64,000 nucleotides of DNA. Source: Smittia aterrima. Its lineage: Eukaryota; Arthropoda; Insecta; Diptera; Chironomidae. The stretch lies in contig CP093830.1 in assembly GCA_033063855.1 (NCBI GenBank), positions 17,112,854 to 17,176,853 on the forward strand, written 5' to 3'. Under the pieces are notes generated by a model that saw only the letters and a program-made list of their open reading frames with translations, searched no databases and had not been told where the DNA came from. The first letter of the stretch is position 1; every line of letters begins with the position of its first letter. This document shows, piece after piece, positions 45,289 through 59,819 of the stretch. Position numbers and translations under genes: made by a program.

Positions 45289-46621
45289 ATGAAACTCAGG
45301 AATAAATACTTAAGTACGCTTTTACTAAGCTTGTGTGTTATAAAATTAAAAGCAGAAGAGTTCAATTATGAAGAAGACGTTCAGGGATATTTGGTTTACT
45401 GTCCGTGCATGGGTAAGTTTAATTTCGCCGATTATCGATTTGTCATTAATTTTATTCACAAAAATCAACAAAAACAGGTCGGTTTGGAAACCAGGTAAAA
45501 GGACATTAACTTTAAAGACACCAGTTCATTCTTTAATGATATTTTCTTCGTTCAAACAGGCTGATCATTTCCTCGGAGCTCTTGGTTTCGCTCATTCATT
45601 GAATCGAACGTTAATTCTTCCGCCGTGGGTTGAGTATCGCAAAGGCGAAGCAAAATCCATTCAAGTCCCTTTCGACAAGTACTTCAAAGTTGAAGCACTA
45701 AAGGAATTTGGAAAAGTCATTACAATGGAGGAATTCATGGAGAATTTAGCTGAAACAGTTTGGCCACCGGAGCAGCGAATATCTTTCTGTTACATGGAGA
45801 GGATGAAGTTGGATGGTACATCAAGTCAAAGTTGCAATGCCAAAGAAGGAAATCCTTTCTTCAGTTTCTGGGAAACCTTCAAAATTGACTTTGTAAATTC
45901 TGAGTTCTTCGGACCAGCTCTCAATTACGATGTAATACATAGAGGAATGGATAAATTATGGAATGAGAGATATAATCCAAGCGAGTGGAAAGTTCTTGCA
46001 TTCACAGGAGCGCCAGCAGGTTTCCCAGTGCAGCAAGAAAATCTTCATCTTCATAAATATCTCAAATGGTCTGATGAGATTGATAAAAAAGCAAATAGTT
46101 TCATCAAGAAAATTCTTCCGAAAGGTGCTTTCATTGGGATTCATCTGAGAAATGGAATTGATTGGATTAGAGCGTGTGATCATGTGAAAGATGCTAAAAA
46201 CCTTTTTGCTTCACCTCAGTGCATAGGATATCATAATGAAAAAGGTGATTTGACGATGGATATTTGCATGCCAACTCAGGAAACGATAATTCGTAAAATA
46301 AAACGAATTATAAAGAAAGCAAAAGAGCTTCATAAGAACAACGAGATAAAGTCAATTTTCGTCGCCTCTGATAATAATCATATGATTGAATATCTGAACG
46401 AATTTCTTCGTCGGATGAACATAAAAGCTTTCAAACTACCCGAGAACAATCCACATGTTGATCTCGCGATACTTGGTCGCGCAAACTTTTTCATCGGGAA
46501 CTGCGTCTCGTCATATTCGGCTTTCGTGAAGCGAGAACGTGACGCGCGAGGATTCCCATCAGAATTCTGGGGCTTCCCATCAGAGAAATCTCAGCGTAGG
46601 AATCAACACGAAGAACTCTAA
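45289..46621 (+). CDS. O-fut1: GDP-fucose protein O-fucosyltransferase 1
   Basis: Exons 45289-45412, 45478-45494 (17 nt) and 45560-46621 join in phase to 400 residues, the family size. A signal peptide (LSTLLLSLCVIKLKA) is followed by VYCPCMGRFGNQADHFLG, the POFUT1 N-terminal motif. HLRNGIDW is the nucleotide-sugar-binding region, and the tail FIGNCVSSYSAFVKRERD with the final HEEL matches insect O-fut1, HEEL being an ER-retention signal. It adds O-fucose to EGF repeats, notably of Notch, in the ER. The microexon supplies the conserved RFGNQ, so its splicing is essential. Confidence 0.96.
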
Positions 46622-49600
46622 AGTCTAATCACATTGTTCACTAAGCTCAGTGACGTCAAACCACAATTTTCACAGTTGGCGAAAGGAGTTCTCCATGCAC
46701 AATTTACGTCATTCGTCTCCTCTCCTATTCCCCAATCGTTGTGGGCGTAAGGTTCGCGAAATTCTCTTTCAACATCTAAATGCCCAAGAGAGACTTTTAC
46801 AGCCACGAATTACATGACGTACGAGTAGCACGAGAGTTTGATGACTTTTTTTTGTTTCGACTTGAAAAAAACGAAAAGTGTATCGTTCACTCTCGCGTCG
46901 TCTCGTTATGTCTCCACACTTCTCTCGGGTTTATAGAGCCGTATGGAGTTGCGGATTATTTTTTTTCTCGTTTCAATGAAACACATTATTTTGCACACAC
47001 ATTCGCGCTTCGGATGATGTAACAGTTGTGGCATTTTACAAGGTTGATGGCTGGATTTGAAGGGGAGCAACGAAACACTTTTCATCTCTTTTACCGTTTG
47101 AAATTACTTATGCATGAAATAGCGTCGTTAGGCTCGTGTCATCTGCACTCTAACAGACAACGAAATTATGAGTTCACATAAATATCCTAAAGAGAGCGAA
47201 AAAGCTCTTGTTGAGTGGGAAGCACCAACCTGAAGCCCAACGAATTCATCAATGAAAAAAATCTCTTCTTTATGTGTTTGACTTAGAAACCACAATCTCT
47301 TACTGCCCTTGGAAACGTGCCCACACCTAATCAGACTTTTTTAAAAAAATCTGGAATACATTCCTCGAGTAATTTCTTTTTTCGCACAATTGTTTCTAAT
47401 TATAACGATTGGCTAATTGGGCTAAGTGGAGCAGTTGGAGGAATTGTGAACTTTGCGTGGGTCGAGCTAATACGCATTCCCCTTCCTATTTATAAATTCA
47501 ATTAAAGTACTCGTCACGCAGACTCTCGCGATATGTATCGAGAGCTCATGGATTGAAAGAAAGAGAAAACTTGCACGAAAGAAGTTTTGTGATTTGATAG
47601 ATTTAACTTTTTTTATAGATTTAAATTTTAATGAAAATAAATGAAATGAAAAAATGTCGCTCTCATTGACCTTTTCAATTTTGTGTAAGCGAGTTCTCAT
47701 TAGACGATAAATATTTTTTTCCTTCGAAGAGTTTAGTTCGCTTTAATAAATCTGACTACAGACATTCCTGAGAAGCGAAGATTCAGAGAGCGATCCAGGA
47801 AATTCCGCAACGCGGAGTTCATTTGAAATATAATTTACGTGGTCGATGACGTCGGATCTCTGTTGTCGATTTCGTGTGGTGCTTGTACAAAACAACTTAC
47901 AAACGTCGTCACAAGCGTTGAAGAAAAACTTTTATTTTCTACTTGAAACAATAATTATCGCAAATCAGAAAACAAACTGAAGAGAATTATTGTTTTCCCC
48001 GCTTTTCCTTTTGTGATTGAAAACAATTAAGTTGAGCTCGAGGAGAAGCATTAACGACAATACTTTGAAGGTGAAAGTAGAGCAATGAAGGAAATCCACG
48101 CGGTTAATAAATAAAAACTTAAACGAAATGAGCTTCGAGTAATCGAAAAATATTTATTTCGAGAACTTACTAAAAGAATTTTAATCAACTTTGACCTAAT
48201 TTACTTCAAAGTTTAAAATCAAACCGAATCTAGACATTCAACAACGTCGTCAAGAAGACTTCTAGTGTGGCTCTGAAAATCGTTGGGGATGGGTTGATCA
48301 ACACGAATCAAAAGAGAGCGAGGAATTTTCCTGGAGAAGAATGAGACATTTTCACGAATTCCGAGCTATTGTAGTTACACAGATGCAGAAGTGTAGGATT
48401 TTTAAATTCCTATCATGTTTTTCCTGCATCGGGAGAGAGAGGAAAACGGAAAAACGGATCGATAAGCGCGCAAAATTACAACTGCGCGTAATGAAAATAT
48501 CGCTAGCTTAGAATTTCCCCTTTTTCTGCCACGCGAGTTAGATACGCGAGCGGAGAAACGTCTTATCTTATCACAGCTCGCCATCCATGTCGCTAAAAAT
48601 TGAGTTGCGTCATTCGGCGATTGCAAAACTTATGAAACAAAAGCGAGTCGTCGAGTCGGATGCACCAGAGTACGAGTAGGATGATTTCTTTGGTTGCGTC
48701 AGCTCGCGAGACGTCGAGGGTTCAATGAACATTACTGCAAACTCTCCCTCTCTCAATACCTTGCGAAATAGTTTTCTGTTTCGTTTGTGAATGTTTCTTG
48801 TTTTTTTGTGTGAGTGGGGCACGTGCGGTAGCAAGCGCGAATATTCACAGCTGGCTGTTGATTTAATAAACATAAATGCATGTCGTGTCGTCACTTTCGA
48901 TTCCGCCCCAGTTTCTCGAAACAAAAGTTCCACTTCAAAGTCTGAGAGGAAAATTTTTCGTCAAGGACAACCATTCATTGAATCAAAGTACATAAATGAA
49001 AATAATTGCCAATAAAAAGCTCGCGACGACAACAACAAGCCGGGAAATGCAAATTAATTAAAACAGCGTCGAGACTGAATTCGCAAAACGGGTTTTGTTC
49101 TCAGTTTTCATCTTTACTCCTTCACATGGTCAACGAGACTCGCAAAACTTGTTTTTCTCGTCGGCGCAATGCGCTTCATTGTACAGAAGGATAATTTGCG
49201 ACTTACAGGTGCAAGGACACGAGACTTTAACGCTTCCGATCGATAAAAACATTTTTTTTAGTTTAACACGAAAAAGTTTCACTTTAAAATCAAACGAAAT
49301 TTCTCGATAAATTGCGTTTCGGTTAGACATAAGCAGTCGTCGTCGTTTGTCGTCTCCCCTCTTAAAACAATTCCGACTTTTGTGAAAATGAGTAATGGTC
49401 TGAATAAAATAAAATAAAACTTTTATGAATGTAAATGTAAAGATTTCTGGAATCTCTTTCGAACAATGATTCGTGTCGTTGCATGTATGCATAGCGTCAG
49501 GCAAAGGAAAAGGTCATGAGAAGCGCTATGGAAATCGATTCTTTCCCTGCTTCAAAGTGACATCATCACTTCGCGTTCAAGAAAGTCAATCGACTTTTCT

Positions 49601-50892
49601 ATTTATTTTTTTACCCCGCGACTTGCAATTTATTTTGCATCTCTCAACTTTTTCTCTCTCGGTTGCTTACCGCGCGCATCTAACTGTTGTTTTCATCGTG
49701 AGATATCTTTCTCAAGACATCTTGCTCATATTTGGCATGAACCAAAGCCGAGCATCAAGGAGAAGAAGAAAAAAATGTGTAGCGATGTGTGAGAGAGTTT
49801 TGTTATGACCAGAGACGAAATATTTCAAGTGAGGCGACTGATTACGAGAGCTCAAGGCTGATCGGAAATTCCTCCCGCCGAAATCCCCATCTGACGATTT
49901 GTTCGAAGACGTTTGTCGGACTCGCGTCAAACCTAATTTTACGACAGACAAACAAACACCTTAGTAATCTTGAGAAAGGCAAAAGACTCAATAAAACAAG
50001 AAGAGAATGTAAATTTTTCATTTTTTTTCCTCCGCTCGATTGCAAGCTGATGTCTTTGTGTGTGCATTATCTTCTTTTTGGCTTGCGCGGTGAATAAGCT
50101 CTACAAACTCTTTATCTCACAACAACTGTCTATTGACGAAACGCTACAGTTTCATTTTTTTCTTCTCTTCTTCTTCAGTCTCTCGTGAACATAATTTTTT
50201 TTTCTCTCGCCACTGTTGCGAAAGAAACATCCGCAAACAACTGAACAAAAAAAACTTGTCCATGCCATCATCACCGGGCCGAACGGTGAAAATGATTCGC
50301 GCTTAACGCCATTTAGATTGAGCGTCAGCAGTTTGTGGCTTTTGTTTTGTCTCAATCGACTCTCGCATAAAATATTTTCCCACAACTCTTGAACATTATT
50401 TTTTGTCTTTTAAACTTCGATTTAAAACTAATTTGACATGGATTCGCTGCAACCCTCGCCTCGAGTTTTGTACGCGACATGATGGTCTCGGGAAGTCCAA
50501 AAATTAATTGAAGGCAAAGCAAACGATGACGGTTTGTTCTTAACGAGTTGTGAAATCGATCGGGGAAAGCCCTCATTGTGCTAACTTTTGACCACATTTG
50601 CGATAAGATTTTCTAAAAATGTGTATTCAAAGCAACACGTAATTGAAATACAAGGCCCCGTTGCATAGATGTATTTGAGCATAGAGCTCAATGATGTTGC
50701 GATTGTGTGGCTGCTCTGTGAATCACTCGCACGAAACAACGAGTTGCAACTCGATTTATTTCGAGACGGAGAGAACATTTCGTAATGAATGCTAATAGAC
50801 GGTAATGGTAAAGATTAAAAGCTTTTGATAAGAGGAAAGTTCTTCCTTTTCGATTCTGAAAGCTTCAAATCAGTTTTGGAAGTCTGTTGACG
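46622..50892. other. Long intergenic region
   Basis: About 4.3 kb with pyrimidine- and purine-rich stretches and many short open frames on both strands, none with family resemblance or splice logic. It holds the 3' UTR of O-fut1 and the promoter of the pickpocket gene. Nothing else recognised. Confidence 0.45.
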
Positions 50893-52235
50893 ATGGCTCG
50901 CGTTTTAAATATCTCGAAAACTGCTGAATACTTCTTCTGGGTCGCTGTTAGCGTTGGATTAACGATTCCACTTTATATCATCTGCGCAAATCTTTATTTT
51001 AAGTTTCGCGACAGCTCAATGGCTTTCACGATCGATTCCTCATATTTAGACTTTAACACATCATTTCCGAGTATTTCGTTGTGTCAGGTTTTCAACGGCG
51101 AGAAGAATTGGGATTTGAGTGAGCGATATTTTGGAGACGAACGTGATAAGCGAATCGATGATTTTCTAACTGAGATTTCATTCTTCACTGGCGCTTGTTA
51201 CACCTGCGAACTTTGTGACGTCGAAGTCAATTGCCCTCACAACTTTACGGACATTTTAATGAAGTTTCGAGCGAGTTGTGATACATTCCTGAAGAATTGT
51301 TCGTGGAATGGAGTTCCGTTTGAATGTTGCGAAGGATTTCGTCCTCTAGCTACAGAAACCGGAACTTGTTTCACCATCAACTCAGCATTGACTCGTCCAA
51401 AGTATGGAAAAGAACTTTTCTGTAATCGCGAGAATGGTCCAGGAAAACTACGAATGATGGTGACCGAAGATATTCAGATTTTTATTCACCATCCTTACGA
51501 CATTCCGTTCGCTTATGGAGAACGAGATCTACGCGACACGATTCTGTGGGGATCTACCAAGGACATCATCATCAAGGTCACTGAGATTATTAACGACGAA
51601 ACCGTTCCGACAATTCCTGTTAGTCAAAGACGTTGTCGATTCTCGTGGGAAAATGAGCCGAACTCAGTCTACGACCTCTACAGCTTTTCAACTTGTCAAA
51701 CCAACTGCTACAACACTGCTCAAGTTAACTTCTGCAATTGCACTCATCACCTCATGCCGAGATCGCCAAGGTTAAACATTCCAGAATGTAACTTCAAAGG
51801 ACTCGTTTGCTTAACAGAAAACTTCATGAAAATCTCGGAGATTCGAAAAGCTTGCAAGACTTGCATTTCATCATGCGAAGAGTATGAGTATCGAATCATC
51901 TACAACAGCAACGAAGAAATGGGAAATGAAGAGGGAACTGACATCAGTATTTCAATGATCGCATTACCGACCCATGTGAGCTCAAATGATTTTTTTCTCG
52001 AGAACTTTTTTTTATACTTTTTCTCCTCAAGCGATATTTTCGCCGAACCGTTAAGACAAACTTGGACTTTGTGATTTCAATCGGCGGAATATTCGGCTTG
52101 TTTTTCGGTATTTCATTTATCAGCATCGTCGAGATGATCTATAAGCTAACAAGTTTCATCAAAACAAAGGCAGAGCTTCGTCGTGCAAGGAAGTATCTTC
52201 AACAGAAGAATTCCGTATCATCATCAAAGCAATAA
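50893..52235 (+). CDS. Pickpocket DEG/ENaC sodium channel subunit
   Basis: Exons 50893-51975 and 52032-52235 join in phase 0 to 428 residues. TM1 is about residues 14-36 (FFWVAVSVGLTIPLYIICA). The extracellular part opens with FPSISLC, a DEG/ENaC hallmark, and contains about 20 cysteines with CSWNGVPFECC. TM2 is IGGIFGLFFGISFISIVEMIY with the GIS selectivity filter. Pickpockets form trimeric cation channels for taste, mechanical or pheromone sensing. At 428 residues it is shorter than most (500-600). The frame stays open upstream of the ATG through LLTM and a possible acceptor TCAG near 50873, so a further 5' exon may carry the missing cytoplasmic N-terminus and His-Gly gating motif. Confidence 0.9.
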
Positions 52236-54218
52236 ATGCAACAAATCGCTTAAAGAAACTCGTTTGCATCCGAGAAACAAGAACGGAGAAGAAAAAACAT
52301 TGATTGAGAAGGCCCCCGAATGATTGAAAGATGAAAAAAAAGGTCGTTCGAGTGAGCAGTGAGTAGAGTCAGCAGCAACAGTATTAGTGCACCTTCAATA
52401 AAAAAAATTGTTTAATCATGTAAGAAGCCACCACACTAACATCAAATTAACTTCCACGTCTTATCGTATTTGTACAATAAATGTTATAATATAGATAAAT
52501 AATAAACACGGAGTGGAAAACCAAACAGAACGACACACAGCAGCAATCGTTTCGGGTTCGGGTTTAGTTTTTCTCGCTTCGTAGTCTCGGAAGAAGAAGA
52601 AAAATATTTTCTCTCACTTCTGCTATCGCTGTCGCTCTCCGCATTAATCGTAGCATGTGAACAGTTGTTGTTGCATGAAATTTATATTCTCAATAGCTTG
52701 ATCTCGTGCGCGGCGGTGGAGTCTTTTACGTTTATGATTCACATCAAGTCAAGACAGATGTAAAGCGAAGTCGCACTCTCATCCAACGATGCATTCGAGA
52801 AAATGTTTCTTTGTTTGTATTTTTCGACTGAGAAATAGTTTGTTCAACTGCTGAGTTGCTTTGTCGGTCAGGTGTTGAGCATTGTTACCGTGAACAAATA
52901 TTTAGAGGGAAAATCATTTTGAATTAGACGAGCGACATTTATGAGATTTAAATTATTTAATTAGCTAAATAAATTTTTTCTTCTCCTTCTAAGATCAACA
53001 AACAAAAACTTTTTTCATTTTGTAATTTATCTATTCAAATGTTATCGATTAAAAACGCGTCAGCAAATCACGATCCACGATTTTCTCTCGCGCTCTCAAT
53101 GTCTACAGCCGAGAGAGTCATCTGCTAAACACTTAACCGACCATATATCTAATAATATCAAACATTCTTCCGAACAACACATTATTACAAACAAAAATAA
53201 ACAGAAAAAAACCCGAATGTTAATAAATCGCGCTCTTGAATTCGTGACGTCAGTTTCGCGCTCATTCCCCTTGTGTCTTGTACAAACACACAGCAAACGA
53301 AAAGAAGAAAAAAAAACTGTAAGAAAGTATTTTTTCAATTTAATATTTCATTCATTCGAGTTTCGTTTGTCATGCAAGATAGTCGCATAGTTGATTCGGT
53401 CCCGAAGCTCATCGAGAAATATTTTAAATAAGCAGTGCTCTCACGAATGTTGTGGAATATTTTTTTCTTCTTTCGTGATTCCGAACGTGTGTGAAAAAGA
53501 GAATAAACCATAAAAGAGCGCAATTTGTAATTGGCGATACAAGTGATACAAACTTTATTGCTTGCTTTTCGGGATTATTGCATTACACGGTCCCGCTCCG
53601 TCGTCGTCGACAAACACACACCAACCAATCAATTGAATATCTGTGAACGATAGTCGCACAAAGTGGAATGACAAGAATAAGTTATTAGGTCTCGTTTAAT
53701 ACTTTTGTGAAATCGTTAAGAGTCGAAACAAGAGAAAAGAGGTTGTGAGCAAGAAAGAAGAGACTTTTATAAGGAAATATAATTTCTTCACCTATCGCTC
53801 GACTTTTTTTGTTTTCGGGGAGTGAGTGACTCACTTTAAATGAACACACATCTTAACTTGCTGACGTGCTTGAAGTATTAATAAAGAAAAAAGAAAAATA
53901 CTTTTTTGTGAACATTGAATAATAATTGAAGAGATTCAACGACGCAAAAAAAAAGAGTTTTTTTGTGAAAGAAAAGAAACTTTCGTAATTCGACAAACAC
54001 AATAAGCGAAAAGTGCATAAATAATTTAATTGCTGGTTTGCAAGCATACGCGCGCGAGAGATCCGCTAAGAAAAATATCGAGGCTAAGCGAGAAAGAAAG
54101 TAAAGTTTTACTTATCAAAATAAAAAAAGAAAAAAATAGAGAAATTCGACTTTCGTCGTGACGACGTAGAAGAAGAGAAAAATCCGCAATCAAATTGACG
54201 TTTTGAATGACGTTCATC
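52236..54218. other. Upstream region of the IER-like gene
   Basis: About 2 kb with no supportable coding exon. It should contain the 3' UTR of the pickpocket gene (AATAAA near 52480) and the promoter plus a probably long 5' UTR of the IER-like gene. No named element is certain. Confidence 0.4.
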
Positions 54219-55244
54219 ATGGCAACTGAAGCTCAAAGGTTGATCTCAATCTCTTTGGCTAAGATTGCAGCGTCGCGCTGTGTTCGAGGCGGTGTATCGT
54301 TGCATAAAAACCTTCTGGTAGCGACCGTTCTTCAGAAGGCACGATACATTTTTATGGAAGAAGCATTTCATATGGTCCACGGCACTTACCTGAATCAAGC
54401 CAACAGCAAGTTCATTCAACAACTTCGCGATCAAGAACAACTCGAACATGAACTTCGACAACATGATAACAAGGAATTTGATGAAGATGATGAGACATCA
54501 ACATCGTCACTCGATGACTCAGAATTAGACCTATTCTCATCGCCGATCGACTCAAACGACAGTTTAAATTTTTTGAATGACTCAACCAAGGAAACCGGAA
54601 ATATTAGAAGCAGCAGCAAGTATAACACAAAGGAAAGCAATCCGTCGTTGGCATCGACATCATCTACAAACTCAACATCAGACCTGATCTACTTAGATCT
54701 CGATGTTAATCGAGTGAAACCGCAAGATGAACAAAGCACCAACAACAATAACAGCAACAGTAGTATTAGCGGACATAAGCGACGACTTAATGATTCCGAC
54801 TATGAGACAGAGGAAGCAATTCTTTCGATTCTTCCAAAAAGCAAACAAATCAAATTTAACAATAATGAACTCGAACAAGTTGAATCATCAAGCAGCAGCA
54901 GCAGTAACAGCAGCAGCAATGACATCACCACAGACAATTGCTTATCGTTAGATTTTTTATCCAATGACTTGACTTTGACCAGCAGCTCAACGCACACCGC
55001 CACAGCAAACGTAACGATGGCACCGTTAGATATGAGCAGCAGCAGTAGCAATAACATAAATACTTCCGCGTCCTCAAACATTGATCGTATCACCTCACTC
55101 GTCTCTATTTTCAACTTTGGAAACCTCCAACGTTCCGTCTCATCGCCCGACTTGTGCTCGTCGTCTTCCTCACATCACGCGAGCGTTGACAACAATAGCT
55201 GTTGCAACCTAAGCACACAACGACAAATCGCAATGACCGTTTAG
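54219..55244 (+). CDS. Immediate-early response protein, IER2/IER5 family
   Basis: An intronless 341-residue gene. The start at 54219 is preferred over 54207 because MATEAQRL aligns with the IER start and its context ATCATGG is better. Residues 5-45 match the IER domain (EAQRLISISLAKI, RGGVSLHKNLLVATVLQKAR), and RITSLVSIFNFGNLQRSVS near residue 300 matches the second conserved segment of IER5. Between lies serine- and asparagine-rich low-complexity sequence with a CAG/AGC run (54890-54925) and a KRRL nuclear signal. In mammals IER2/IER5 are serum- and stress-induced nuclear regulators; IER5 recruits PP2A to HSF1. A SERTA-domain protein is a less good alternative. Confidence 0.75.
   Translation: MATEAQRLISISLAKIAASRCVRGGVSLHKNLLVATVLQKARYIFMEEAFHMVHGTYLNQANSKFIQQLRDQEQLEHELRQHDNKEFDEDDETSTSSLDDSELDLFSSPIDSNDSLNFLNDSTKETGNIRSSSKYNTKESNPSLASTSSTNSTSDLIYLDLDVNRVKPQDEQSTNNNNSNSSISGHKRRLNDSDYETEEAILSILPKSKQIKFNNNELEQVESSSSSSSNSSSNDITTDNCLSLDFLSNDLTLTSSSTHTATANVTMAPLDMSSSSSNNINTSASSNIDRITSLVSIFNFGNLQRSVSSPDLCSSSSSHHASVDNNSCCNLSTQRQIAMTV
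54889..54925 (+). repeat. AGC trinucleotide run coding for polyserine
   Basis: An interrupted AGC repeat inside the IER-like gene, encoding a run of serines broken by asparagine. Such tracts vary in length between individuals. Confidence 0.7.
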
Positions 55245-58200
55245 TGTTACCTTCTTCTCTTCTATTACAAACACTATCTATTTTTACGGTTTTTCATTCA
55301 GAGAATGAGGCAGCAGAAGAAAGACCAACAACATAACGCAAAACTTACACCATAAAGAGCGAGTGTTGAGCCAGGTTTTTAAATAACAAATTGTGTTTTT
55401 GTTGGTAGGCAGAAAAAAAAGAGATCAGTAAGAAATATTAAGAAAGTTATGATTTCACTTTGTTTTCCCATCCACTGTCTTCTGTTGCCGTTTTGAGGTT
55501 CATCAAAACAAAGACCAAACGATGAAAATGGTGCTTGAACAGCTAATTCGAATAAGTATGTTGCAAAAGCCTCGAGATGTGATCAAACTTTAGAATAATT
55601 CCAAGAATTTCGTACTCCTAAGATCATTGATATCTCTGGGCTTTAGAGAAAAAGATCAAACTTAAATAAATCCGCGCATTAACTTTTGGTATACAATTTT
55701 CAAATTACGATAGACTGAATTGTTTCAATTTTGAGGGGAAGACGATGCTCTACCTTGAAACAAGCTGATAACAAAATTTTATTGTTGTCGAGCTAAAGAA
55801 AACCACAAGCGCAGTGAACATAATCAAAGCAACAAAACAAAAAAAAATGAGAAAGTTTAAAAGTAGAAAAATCTATGACACAAGTGAAATCAAATTGAAA
55901 AATCATAAACTTCATTCACTTGCGAGTAGCGAAAAAAACCTTAAATTATAAATTTAAATAAAGAAAATTGTGCAAAAAACATTTAGCTCATTACGTAAAA
56001 GTGTTTTCATTTACTGTTAAGCTCTGTAAGAAAAATAAGATTAAGCTCGAAAAAGAAAATTGTGTGTTGTAAATAAAAGTTGAACAATTTTTCTCATAAA
56101 AAATGGCATTTTATTCGAGGACGAAGCTTCTTCTTCTTCGTTTTACTTTGTAAAAAAAAGCGCATCGCGAGAATGTATTGCGCGCATTTTTTTTTCTCTT
56201 TCAGCGAGGAACGATCACAAAGCAAATTCCAGAATCATCACAGAAAGGGGAATTTGGATTAAAATGTTGAAATCGGAGCGAGAGAACGAATTACGAAGAA
56301 GTCAAAAGAAACGTTTGAAGTCAAGAGCACAAGAATAACATGAGCTAAGCTTTCAATAGCTAACTGTTTAGAGGCTGCAAACACACATCATTAGATTAAA
56401 TTCGATGGAATGAAACAAATAAAGTTGATCGCCTTTGGACATCTCTCTTGCTCTCTTCGAGTTTAAGTTTAGCAACGCTTCGAAGAAAAAAATTGGAAAA
56501 TCATTTTCTACGAGACTCTCAGTAACTGTACACAACGAAGCAAGTCGAAGAAATGTAGCGCACTTCTTTAAGATTAATTAACTTTGCAAGGCGAAGAAAG
56601 GTAAAGAGGAGAAGAAGTAAAGTGTAGAATTATTCCGACTCGACTCGAAGGTGCTTTATTTGCATGCTGACGACGAAAACTGAACGAAATATGTGTCAAC
56701 TCGATAATAAAAGCACAGTTAACCCCTGGCGGTCTCTCTAATGTTTTCATTTTAGTGGAAAAGGCCGCGATGATGCACACCGATTGTTTCATTCAAAAAA
56801 AAAAAGCTCAAGGATGAAAACGTTAGGCGATCTCGTCACGAGTTTTGTCGATAGTTCAAGATGAAAAAGTATCATCGATCTATAAATAAAGTCAAGCGTC
56901 GCACTATATTTCGCCTGCTGATCGACGATGACGCAATTGCGGAATGTCCCATCAATGCTGAGACCGAAAAGCGCGACAACATAACTTTACTTAGCTACAC
57001 ACAGGTCGAAGTAAATTCTCATTAAAATTGCTTTGGCCTCGTCTTTGTATTTTATTATTTATTATTTTTCGATTTCACAACTTACTACAAGCACGGCGAG
57101 TAACCTTGTTTTCGTTCGAAACACTCTGCCACATTGAGAGTGAGTGTGTATGCAAGTTGTGTGCAAGTGAAGTTTAACTAAGTTGAGCGCCGTTGAGCTT
57201 GGCCGAGTGGAAAAAAATTTCTTTCACAATTTGTTTCTCACTCTCTATTGATAAGAATTCATGTTGTCACGAAATCCGAGAAAATTTTCCATTTGTCAAC
57301 AAAAATTGTTTCTGAGAATTGGACGATAAGGGCTTTCTTCGCAGTCGTTTTGATTTCAAAGATGAGCAAGTAATTGCGATGCAACGAAAATTGTTATTTT
57401 TGCGGTTTCAATCATTCAATGATGATTACAGAAGAAAAGTGAAAGCTTTGTATGGTCGTCGCTCGGAAATAATTTTCTCTATTTAGCTTCGAGAAAAACT
57501 AAGTTCGCCAGAATTAGTTTGCGTACTTTTCCATTCCGCTTAACAAAAGCATGAGAAAGGTCTTCGAGAAAGAAAAATTCATCAGGTGGGGGGGATCGCG
57601 AGGTAAACAAAACACAGACACAATAAAAAGCTCTCAGCGATTCGACTGCATTACGTAAATTTGCAGTTGAAGAGACTAATAAAATTATAAATGATTGCAA
57701 ACTTTTTTTTGAGTTATGCGAGTTAACACCGTTTATTTGCTCAAAGCACTCGATCGAGGTTAAAAAAGCTCCACAAAGTATGAGATCAATGAACTCCAAT
57801 ACAAAAAAAAATTGCGAAATTATTTGCGTTAACTAACCCGATAACGAAGAAAGAAATAAAACACTAAGACGATTGTCTTTTATGTAATTACATAATTGTT
57901 ATGAAATCGTTTTGTTGAATCGTCAACATCTTTCAGTTTTATGAAATTATATAATTTTTTTAATTAAACCTTATTAAGCCCTAAATAGTTTCGAAATTTA
58001 TGAATTGCCCCAGACGAAAATTTCTTAAATCTGAATAAATCGTTATTTTCAAAATTGAAGCAGAAGTGATGCAAAAACTTCCCTTTCGCTTCAATCGAGA
58101 AATCCTAAAATACAAATTAAATTTTCGGCTGATTATCACAATAAATAGTCGCACTCGTTATCTTAAAACATTAGGAATCGCAACAACGCCAGTCAACCGA

Positions 58201-58340
58201 CAGCTTAGTTGGCTCCTAATCCATCAGCATTTGTCCAATTTGCTGAAAATAACAAACAAAAAAATTCTGATCGGTCAATAAGGAAAATTCACACTGAAAA
58301 GAAAGGAACAACATCAAAATTTCACAAAAGCGTCGAGAAA
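55245..58340. other. 3' flank of the IER-like gene and upstream region of the pho-like gene
   Basis: About 3.1 kb without a supportable gene. AATAAA signals near 55958 and 56070 may end the IER-like transcript. The segment before 58341 stays open in the pho frame for over 40 codons without an ATG and is probably 5' UTR. Confidence 0.45.

Positions 58341-59819
<1,479 letters not shown>

Noticed and set aside
45368..45559. Unbroken reading frame through the first two O-fut1 introns
   Set aside because: It bypasses the signal peptide and the conserved MGRFGNQADHF junction; spliced exons restore the family sequence.
49473..49808. 111-codon plus-strand frame upstream of the pickpocket gene
   Set aside because: No ATG at the start, low-complexity composition, no homology or splice context.
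54219..55244. SERTA-domain (taranis-type) identity
   Set aside because: The N-terminal EAQRLISISLAKI...RGGVSLHKNLLV and the distal SLVSIF segment match IER5 more closely.
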